From CAZJRB01 sp964547995 (GTDB lineage Bacteria; Planctomycetota; Planctomycetia; Pirellulales; Thermoguttaceae), in NCBI GenBank assembly GCA_964547995.1, contig CAZJRB010000009.1, positions 43,761 through 107,760 of the forward strand: 64,000 nucleotides of DNA, in the 5' to 3' direction. The notes beneath the pieces are model-generated. The model saw nothing but the letters and a program-made list of their open reading frames with translations, did not search any database and was not told the DNA's origin. The position numbers and the translations under genes were made by a program. This document shows positions 58,017 to 64,000 of the stretch, piece after piece (position 1 is the stretch's first letter; each line of letters opens with the position of its first letter).

Positions 58017-60635
58017 GTGCCGGACCCGTACCGAGTTGTGGGAATCGTTGCCTTGTTGATTGTTTCGGCCGGTTGTGCTTCGTCGGCGGCGGCCGGCGAC
58101 GTGGTTGTCCCGGCGAAAGACCTTTCGGCCAAGTCGCGAAACATCACGTCGGACTTGAGCGGGTGGCCCGGACTCACGTTGTGCGACGGCGGCAACGGGT
58201 TCATGGAATGGACCGCCGAGCCGGGCGCCGGGCCGCGGTTCGTCCATTTCCTCTACGCCTCGGGCCAGCGCCGCCCCTGCCAATTGCTGCTCAACGGTGA
58301 AGAGCGGGTCCGCCACGCGCTGGGCGAAATGACCGGCGGGTTCGTCGCCGGCAATCTCGTGTGGAAGACGTACGGACCGTTCGAGTTCAACAAAGGGAAG
58401 AACCGAATCCGGTTGGCCGCCCGGGGCAACATGCCGCACCTGAAGGGGCTGGTCGTTTCCGGAAACAAGAAAGTGCCGGACCCGCTGGTCTTCGGCGATC
58501 CGGCGGCCGAGGCCAAAGCTCAACAGAAGGCCGATGCGGAACAAACGGCCGCCACCCGCAAAAAACTCGAGCAGCTTCTGCCCGGCGTCGACAAGATCCT
58601 GTTCGTCAAGCGATACACATTGCAATCGACGCACTACTACACCGACTTCATCGACGGCTGCCGGAACTTCGGCGGCAACCTCTGCACTCTTTCGCTGGAC
58701 GACGGCACGGTGACCGAACTGGTGCCCGACCTGGCCGGCGGGATCTTCGGCCGCTGCAACCTGTCGTACGACGGCCGGCGGGTGATCTTCGGATACAAGC
58801 CGAAACTGGGCAAGGGCTTCCGCATCTGGGAAGTCGGCATCGACGGCAAGGGACTCCGCCAGGTGACCTTCGATCCGCCCGACGAGGAGCAGCGCGTGAA
58901 AAAGTACCGGCTCTCCTGGCACTGGGGCTACATGCACCATACCGACGACATCCACCCCTGCTACCTGCCCGACGGCGGGATTGTGTTCGCTTCGAGCCGC
59001 TGCGAGTTCGGCATCCTCTGCGACGGCCGCGACATCCTGAGCACTACGGTGCTCTACCGCATGGACGCCGACGGCAAGAACATGCAGCAGCTCACGAACA
59101 GTGCGGTCAGCGAGTCGGCCCCGACCATCATGAACGACGGCAACATCCTCTATACCCGGTGGGAATACGTTGACAAAGGGGCGGTCAGCGTCAAGTGCCT
59201 TTGGGGGATGCGGCCCGACGGCAGCGTCTCGGAGGAGGTCTTCGGCAACGACGTGAATTTCCCCGATACGATGAACGTCGGCCGTGCCGTGCCGGGGTCG
59301 AACCACCTGGTCGTCTGCATCGGCGGCCCGCACATGCCGCTGGGGCTCGGAACTGTGCTCTTGATCGACACGAACAAGGACCTGCGGACCCGCGAGCCGA
59401 TGACCTACATCACGCCGGACACCGACGTCCGCCAGGAATGGGGGTACAACCACTTCATCGGCGGCCGCTGGGTCCGCGACAGCAAGGGCCCGCTCTACAT
59501 GGACCCCTATCCCATCTCCGAGGAGTGGTTCCTCATCGCCCACAACCCGGATCGGCCGTGGAACGACACCAAGGCCTACGGGCTGTACCTGCTGGGGACC
59601 GACGGCAAGGCCGAGCTGTTCTACCGCGATCCGGAGATCTCCTGCTGGATGCCGATTCCGGTCCGTGCGCGTCCGAAGCCGCCGGTGCCGCACTCGACGT
59701 TCGATCCCGAGTTGGCCGAGAAAAACCTGGCGAGGGTCATCGTCGCCGACGTCTATCGCGGCCTGGAGGACACCGAGCCGGGGTCGATCCGGTACATCCG
59801 CGTGTTGGAGCAGGTCCCGCGGTCGTGGAAGGCCCGGCGGTTCTGGGACGGCGACACGTACGACCAGCAGCATTCGGTTGTCTCGAAAGATACGCATCTT
59901 GGTCTGAAGGTGATGCACGGCATCGTGCCGGTCGAGGAGGACGGCTCGGCCCATTTCACCGTCCCGGCCGACAAGAACATCTTCTTCCAGGCGCTCGACA
60001 AGGACTACATGGCCGTGCAGTCGGAGCGGACGTACGTGAACTACCGGCCGGGCGAAACCCGCGGGTGCGTCGGGTGCCACGAAAAAACCAAGGACACCCC
60101 GGGATTCGAGTCACATTCGCTGATGGCGATGCGGCATCCGGCGGTGGCGCCCGGCCCGCAACCGGGCGACAAGACGGCCGGCCGGCCTCTCCACTATCCG
60201 TCCGACGTCCAGCCGGTCCTCGACCGGCACTGCGTCCGCTGTCACGACGGCGAGAAGACCAAGGCCAAGATTGATTTGCGAGGAACGCCGACCCGGCATT
60301 TCAACGTCTCCTACGAAAACATGCTCCGGCACAAGCTGGTGAAAGTCATCGGCGAAAACCACCCGAAGACTGGCAACGTCCACTATGTCCCCGCCCGCGG
60401 CCTGTACGCCCACGCGAGCAAGCTTTTGGCCCTGTTGCGCGAGGGGCACGAGGACGTGAAACTCTCGCCGGAGGAGTGGGTTCGGCTGGTCACTTGGGTC
60501 GACTCGAACGCGCAGTACTACGGTTCGTACTTTGGTCGGAAGAACCTCACGCACAAGGACCACCCGAATTTTCGCCCGGTGCCGACATACGAATCGGCCT
60601 GCGGCATCCCGCCGCTTAACGAGGAAGATCGGTAG
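58017..60635 (+). CDS. Secreted HzsA-like multihaem protein, copy 3
   Basis: An 872-residue protein. The signal is YRVVGIVALLIVSAGCASSA; the Cys allows a lipoprotein reading (SAGC). A beta-sandwich N-terminal domain (about 25-150; VHFLYASGQRRPCQLLLNGE) precedes the propeller (about 195-640) with NLSYDGRRVIFGYKPKLGKG, YLPDGGIVFASSRCEFGILC and NDGNILYTRWEYVDKGAVSV. Haem c sites are CVGCH (684-688) and CVRCH (739-743). The GTG at 58017 has AAAGGA 8 nt upstream and starts the signal. It shares architecture with copies 1 and 2 but differs in the terminal domains. The Tat aldo/keto reductase gene follows 150 bp later. Confidence 0.85.
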   Translation: MPDPYRVVGIVALLIVSAGCASSAAAGDVVVPAKDLSAKSRNITSDLSGWPGLTLCDGGNGFMEWTAEPGAGPRFVHFLYASGQRRPCQLLLNGEERVRHALGEMTGGFVAGNLVWKTYGPFEFNKGKNRIRLAARGNMPHLKGLVVSGNKKVPDPLVFGDPAAEAKAQQKADAEQTAATRKKLEQLLPGVDKILFVKRYTLQSTHYYTDFIDGCRNFGGNLCTLSLDDGTVTELVPDLAGGIFGRCNLSYDGRRVIFGYKPKLGKGFRIWEVGIDGKGLRQVTFDPPDEEQRVKKYRLSWHWGYMHHTDDIHPCYLPDGGIVFASSRCEFGILCDGRDILSTTVLYRMDADGKNMQQLTNSAVSESAPTIMNDGNILYTRWEYVDKGAVSVKCLWGMRPDGSVSEEVFGNDVNFPDTMNVGRAVPGSNHLVVCIGGPHMPLGLGTVLLIDTNKDLRTREPMTYITPDTDVRQEWGYNHFIGGRWVRDSKGPLYMDPYPISEEWFLIAHNPDRPWNDTKAYGLYLLGTDGKAELFYRDPEISCWMPIPVRARPKPPVPHSTFDPELAEKNLARVIVADVYRGLEDTEPGSIRYIRVLEQVPRSWKARRFWDGDTYDQQHSVVSKDTHLGLKVMHGIVPVEEDGSAHFTVPADKNIFFQALDKDYMAVQSERTYVNYRPGETRGCVGCHEKTKDTPGFESHSLMAMRHPAVAPGPQPGDKTAGRPLHYPSDVQPVLDRHCVRCHDGEKTKAKIDLRGTPTRHFNVSYENMLRHKLVKVIGENHPKTGNVHYVPARGLYAHASKLLALLREGHEDVKLSPEEWVRLVTWVDSNAQYYGSYFGRKNLTHKDHPNFRPVPTYESACGIPPLNEEDR

Positions 60636-60674
60636 CGTATTTTGGGGCAGGCGCCTTGCCTTTGAACTGGGCCC

Positions 60675-60704
60675 TTGACAGGTAGACAGACCGGCTGTTA
60701 ACAT
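60675..60704 (+). promoter_or_regulatory. Promoter of the aldo/keto reductase gene
   Basis: TTGACA (60675-60680, perfect -35) and TAACAT (60699-60704) are 18 bp apart, about 85 bp upstream of the start at 60789. Confidence 0.6.
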
Positions 60705-60788
60705 CATGGTGAGGTCGAAACCAGGCTTGTGCGGCCGGCAAGAAAGTAACCCTTTGCGTTGGCATTTAGACCCAACAGGAGCACTCTT

Positions 60789-61997
60789 ATGGCAGACAAC
60801 CAATTTACACGTCGCGAGTTCGTCCGGACGGGAGCGGCCGCGGCGGCCGGGGGGCTATTGTCCACCCGGATCGTCTATGCCCAAAATCCCACCAAGCAGA
60901 AAACGGACGACATCCTCAACTACAACGAGCAGATGGAGTACCGCCGCGGCGGCAAGACAAACTTGATGTTCTCGGCCGTCTGTCTCGGCGGTCACTGGAA
61001 GCGGGTCAACGAGGTTGTGCCCGGCCTGTTCAAGGGCCGCGGATGGCTCAGCGCCAAGCTCGACAGCAAAGAGTTCGAGAAGAACCGCTACGACGTCGTG
61101 ACCCAGTGTATCGAGCGCGGGATCAACTACATCGACGCCTGCACGGTGCAGGAGTGCATCATGTACTCGAAGGCCCTGCAGGGCCGCCGCGACAAAATGT
61201 ACCTCGGCTTCTCCTGGTACCAGAAGGAGATGCGCTCGCTGAGCGGACAGATGAACAAGGCGAAAAAGGCCGGCAAGCCCATGAAACCCGGCTGGCTCAC
61301 CCAGAAGCTCAAGGACGCGCTGAACGAGGGCATGAAGGAAACGAAAAATGAATACGTCGACGTCTGGCGTATTACCTGCTACGAGAAGAGCAGCATGCAC
61401 ACAGACCACCAGATGGAGGAGATGTGCGAGGCGCTTGCGTGGGCCAAGAAGACGGGTAAGGCCCGCTTTGTCGGCATCTCGTCGCACGACCGGCCCCACA
61501 TCAAGAAGTGGATTCAGAGCAACCCCAAGGAATTCGAGGTCATCGTCACGCCCTACTCCGCCAAGACCAAACTGACCGGCGCGAAGATCGAGTCGGCCGG
61601 GGAAGGCCGGTCGGGTAACGTCGTGGCGCTCGGCGACGGCTCGTGGGAGACCAGCCTTTGGGCCGCCATTGTGAAGTGCGACCTTGCGTGGTTCGGCATC
61701 AAGCCTTTCGCGAGCGGATCGATCTTCAAGGGCAACAGTTCGCCAAAGAGCCCCACCAAGGAAGAAGACGACAAGCTCGCGCGCTTGACGATCCGGGCGA
61801 TTTTGACCAACCCCGCCATTACAGCCCCGATCCCCGGCATGATCGATCCACAGCAGGTCGACAACGTCGCCATCGCCGTGGGGGTGCGGAAAAAACTCGA
61901 TGCGAAAGAGCAGGCCATGCTCGACGAGGCGACCGACCGGGGGTTTGCCAATCTGCCGTACCACTACCGTTGGCTGAAAGATTGGGAGTACGTCTAG
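60789..61997 (+). CDS. Tat-exported aldo/keto reductase
   Basis: A 402-residue protein. The N-terminus ADNQFTRREFVRTGAAAAAG is a twin-arginine signal. The body is an aldo/keto reductase barrel, but diverged: INYIDACTVQE occupies the catalytic Asp strand, a helix-rich insertion follows, and VWRITCYEKSSMHTDHQMEE, GKARFVGISSHDRPHIKKWI and the C-terminal PAITAPIPGMIDPQQVDNVA complete the fold. The usual Asp-Tyr-Lys-His tetrad cannot be fully placed. Tat export fits cofactor loading (NADP) in the cytoplasm. A terminator follows. Physiological substrate unknown, likely a sugar-type carbonyl compound. Confidence 0.85.
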   Translation: MADNQFTRREFVRTGAAAAAGGLLSTRIVYAQNPTKQKTDDILNYNEQMEYRRGGKTNLMFSAVCLGGHWKRVNEVVPGLFKGRGWLSAKLDSKEFEKNRYDVVTQCIERGINYIDACTVQECIMYSKALQGRRDKMYLGFSWYQKEMRSLSGQMNKAKKAGKPMKPGWLTQKLKDALNEGMKETKNEYVDVWRITCYEKSSMHTDHQMEEMCEALAWAKKTGKARFVGISSHDRPHIKKWIQSNPKEFEVIVTPYSAKTKLTGAKIESAGEGRSGNVVALGDGSWETSLWAAIVKCDLAWFGIKPFASGSIFKGNSSPKSPTKEEDDKLARLTIRAILTNPAITAPIPGMIDPQQVDNVAIAVGVRKKLDAKEQAMLDEATDRGFANLPYHYRWLKDWEYV

Positions 61998-62026
61998 TCG
62001 ACCGCGCGTCGGAACGCCGGAGCCAT

Positions 62027-62067
62027 CGCGGATGGAAGTGCGATACGCCGCTTCCATCCGCGTTTTT
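62027..62067 (+). terminator. Rho-independent terminator after the aldo/keto reductase gene
   Basis: The perfect 12-bp stem CGCGGATGGAAG / CTTCCATCCGCG (62027-62038, 62051-62062) with a 12-nt loop is followed by TTTTT. It lies 30 bp after the stop codon. Confidence 0.85.
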
Positions 62068-62102
62068 CGCCTGTTTTGAGAAAGGAGTAGTCGGACAATC
62101 CT

Positions 62103-62717
62103 ATGAGGAAGCACGCTGCCTGGTTGTTGTTACTGCTGATTCCCGCAGTTCTCGTTCTCGGACATTTTGCCGGTTTCTCGGGAGATGATTCGCGCGTGGC
62201 CGCGGCGCCGCCGCTCTCCCTCGACAAGTATCTCGATGAGAAGCTCCCCGAGGCGACCAAAGAGGAAGTCAAGCTCAAGGCCGACAACTTCGCCTGCTAC
62301 GTCTGCCACGGCAACTACAAGGAAGAGGTGTTCGTGATTTGGCACGGCAAAGCGGACATTGGGTGCGTGAAATGCCACGGCGACTCGCACGATCACCGCA
62401 ATGACGAAGACAATATCATCCCACCGGAGAAAATGTATCCGGCGGACCAGATCGAGAAGTGCTGCGTGGAGTGTCACAAGCAGCACGACGCCCCTGCGGT
62501 CGAAGTCCTTGCCCGGTGGCAGGAACGTTGCCCTGAGAAGACGAATCCCAAGGACCTCGTCTGCACCGATTGCCACGGACAGCACCGTTTGAAGCTGCGG
62601 ACGGTCCGCTGGGACAAGAAAACCGGCAAAGTGCTCGACGTGAAGAAGAAGGATGAGAAGCCGGCTGTCGATTCCAAAGCCGCCAAACCGGACGGCACGC
62701 AGCCCCCCCCTCATTGA
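62103..62717 (+). CDS. Exported tetrahaem cytochrome c
   Basis: A 204-residue protein with an N-terminal signal or anchor (KHAAWLLLLLIPAVLVLGHF) and four CxxCH haem sites: CYVCH (65-69), CVKCH (88-92), CVECH (121-125) and CTDCH (154-158). Extra His residues between them (HGDSHDHRN, KQHD, GQHRLKLR) can serve as distal ligands, so bis-His haems are expected. The arrangement resembles small tetrahaem periplasmic cytochromes of the cytochrome c3/NapC-NrfH kind. The C-terminal 40 residues are Lys/Asp/Pro-rich and probably loose. It is the obvious electron carrier for the nearby HzsA-like proteins; that link is inferred. Confidence 0.9.
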   Translation: MRKHAAWLLLLLIPAVLVLGHFAGFSGDDSRVAAAPPLSLDKYLDEKLPEATKEEVKLKADNFACYVCHGNYKEEVFVIWHGKADIGCVKCHGDSHDHRNDEDNIIPPEKMYPADQIEKCCVECHKQHDAPAVEVLARWQERCPEKTNPKDLVCTDCHGQHRLKLRTVRWDKKTGKVLDVKKKDEKPAVDSKAAKPDGTQPPPH

Positions 62718-62855
62718 CCGCCCCCCATTCTGTAATAAACTGCGCCCGGGTGCATCTTTCCTAAGGCAAGCGCAGGAACTCCCCGCAGAGATCGGGCCGG
62801 CGAATGTGCGATTACCCTTTCCCCGCTGGAAAGGGGCTGCGAAGGAGGCCACTGT

Positions 62856-63368
62856 TTGGACGCGGACGTCCGCCAGGCAATCGAACAACTGTTCGTCCAG
62901 TACGGTCGTGGGATCGGCAGTTACATCCTAACGCGGGTCGGCGACGCCGAACTCGCCGAGGAGATCACCGCGCGCGTGTTCCTGACCGTCGTGCGGCGGT
63001 TCCACCAGTGCCGCGGGTCCGCGGTTGGGTGGCTTTGGGCCATCGTCCGGACGGAACTCGGCCAGCATTTCCGCCGCCGGCGCCGGCTGGCCCCGCTGAG
63101 CGACGAGATGATCGACCCGGCCGGGACCCCGCCGGAGATCGCCCAGCGGCGCGAAATGGAGCTACGGATGCGCACGGCACTCGAAGAACTGACCGACGAA
63201 GAGCAACAGATCGTCACCATGAAGTTCTTCCTGAAGGTCCGCAATAAGGAGATCGCCGGGGCCTTGGGTATCTCGGCCAACAACGTCGGCGTGAAGGTCC
63301 ACCGGGCACTGCGGCGGTTGCACGAACTCATGGAAGAAGATGTGCAAGAGCAAGAAGGAATTGCGTGA
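62856..63368 (+). CDS. RNA polymerase sigma factor, ECF-type
   Basis: A 170-residue sigma factor with regions 2 and 4 only. Region 2 is LFVQYGRGIGSYILTRVGDA ... VVRRFHQCRGSAVGWLWAIV, and region 4 is ELTDEEQQIVTMKFFLKVRN then KEIAGALGISANNVGVKVHR, the HTH. The start is TTG 62856 with GAAGGAGG 7 nt upstream. The next gene starts at the stop codon (TGATG), and it encodes a one-helix membrane protein that fits an anti-sigma factor. Target promoters are unknown. Confidence 0.9.
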   Translation: MDADVRQAIEQLFVQYGRGIGSYILTRVGDAELAEEITARVFLTVVRRFHQCRGSAVGWLWAIVRTELGQHFRRRRRLAPLSDEMIDPAGTPPEIAQRREMELRMRTALEELTDEEQQIVTMKFFLKVRNKEIAGALGISANNVGVKVHRALRRLHELMEEDVQEQEGIA

Positions 63369-63811
63369 TGAACGAAACAAACTCGAGTGAAGACGGGCGG
63401 TTGGATGAATTCGCCAAGCGGTTCTCCGGGGCCATCCCCGAGTTGTCCGACGAGGCCATCGCACGAATCGAGCAGTCGATGGGGCGTGAAATGGGGCGCG
63501 TAACAATGTTGCGATTCGTGCGAGGCTTTCTGGGGCTCGCCGCGGCCGCCGTTCTGCTCGTGGCGATCAGCCTGGCCGTTATGCAGCGGCACGCGGGGCA
63601 ACGACCGGACGTGGCCGTCGAGCAGCCGCAGCCTGAACCGGTCCCTGATCGGCCGCTCGCCGAAGAAGACCTTCTCCCGGTGACGGCCGAGGAGGCAGTT
63701 GTCGAGGACCACATGATCGTGGCTGTTGCCGTGCCGACCCCGCCGGACGAAGAGGCGGAGCCGCTTGTGCCATTGGACGATTATCAGAGCTTGATCGGGG
63801 ATGTGAATTGA
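63368..63811 (+). CDS. Membrane-anchored putative anti-sigma factor
   Basis: A 147-residue protein starting MNETNSSEDGRLDEFAKRFS. A cytoplasmic N-terminal part of about 45 residues precedes one membrane helix (FVRGFLGLAAAAVLLVAISLAVM, about 49-71). The outer part is Glu/Pro-rich. No zinc-finger HxxxCxxC motif is present. The start overlaps the sigma gene stop, indicating translational coupling, which is the reason for calling it a partner of the sigma factor. Confidence 0.72.
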   Translation: MNETNSSEDGRLDEFAKRFSGAIPELSDEAIARIEQSMGREMGRVTMLRFVRGFLGLAAAAVLLVAISLAVMQRHAGQRPDVAVEQPQPEPVPDRPLAEEDLLPVTAEEAVVEDHMIVAVAVPTPPDEEAEPLVPLDDYQSLIGDVN

Positions 63812-64000
63812 TGCCGGCAACGGGCGAAGAACGACTTCACCGGTCTCGGGCGTCGCTTGCGATGCAGAGCCGCGGCCACTGGTCGCGCCGGGCAATGCCG
63901 AGCCGTCGCGACCCGAAACGGTGTTGGAGACCGTTCCCGAAGGTTTCCGCGACCACTGAGGCTGTGACTTTTTGCGATTTGGCTGTAGGGAACGCCCTCT
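63810..64000 (+). other. Possible 5' part of a further ORF, cut by the window end
   Basis: An ATG overlapping the preceding stop (TGATG) opens a frame that stays open to the window end, but the composition is Arg/Ser-rich (HRSRASLAMQSRGHWSRRAM) and unlike a normal protein. A neighbouring frame without a start has better codon use up to 63959. I cannot tell whether either is translated. Confidence 0.2.

Noticed and set aside
57831..60080. Long minus-strand open frame opposite HzsA-like copy 3
   Set aside because: Same antisense composition effect; no start signal or domain.

Overview
This is a GC-rich chromosomal segment of a planctomycete, most likely from the Pirellulales group. The assignment rests on protein families seen here: secreted hydrazine-synthase-alpha-like beta-propeller cytochromes, a DUF1559 pseudopilin-like protein, an LEPR-XLL-type export motif on a giant SdrD-like protein, a DnaJ-like N-terminal module (FDPYHKWL...) on two neighbouring proteins, a second short SecA, and very low operon density with many palindromic intergenic repeats. 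No 16S rRNA is present, so the taxonomy is inferred.

Layout. 0-5.6 kb: a secreted hypothetical protein, metK with a near-consensus promoter, a membrane protein, and an orphan DNA methyltransferase fused to an excisionase-type HTH. 5.6-14.2 kb (minus strand): a Prc/Tsp protease, a SUMF1-type protein and a sister protein sharing its N-terminal module, a short SecA paralogue and two lipoproteins. 14.2-18.7 kb: queG, a Dus-type tRNA dihydrouridine synthase, a small membrane protein and a Tat-exported FucI/AraA-like protein. 19.3-24.2 kb: the first HzsA-like multihaem protein, tRNA-Pro, pyrF and initiator tRNA, with four palindromic elements between them. 24.5-30.1 kb: a squalene-cyclase-repeat membrane protein, a lipoprotein, a LysM protein, rsmH and mraZ with a three-box MraZ operator. 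30.2-37.8 kb: a glycosyltransferase, queA, a Nudix protein, the DUF1559 protein, a 2-hydroxyacid dehydrogenase, a nucleotidyltransferase-like gene pair and an Rrf2 regulator. 37.8-42.3 kb: a WD40 gene followed by the giant SdrD-like/FG-GAP protein.

42.47-52.18 kb is a 9.7-kb integrated element. It is bounded by an exact 18-bp direct repeat, and all its genes lie on the minus strand. It carries two tandem tyrosine recombinases, a replication-type wHTH protein, an excisionase-like HTH, zinc-ribbon proteins and a prohead protease-major capsid fusion with an internal start. No portal, large terminase or tail gene is visible. It sits in the last codons of an HzsA-like gene and replaces the C-terminus KNR with VQ, so the host frame stays intact. 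It looks like a capsid-encoding phage satellite or a reduced prophage.

52.2-64 kb: the second HzsA-like gene (the integration target), a Gfo/Idh/MocA oxidoreductase, a four-helix-bundle gene flanked by 20-bp inverted repeats, a sugar isomerase/epimerase, then divergently the third HzsA-like gene, a Tat-exported aldo/keto reductase, a tetrahaem cytochrome, and an ECF-type sigma factor with a membrane-anchored partner. The concentration of exported cytochromes with sugar-type oxidoreductases suggests a periplasmic redox/carbohydrate module. That functional link is inference.
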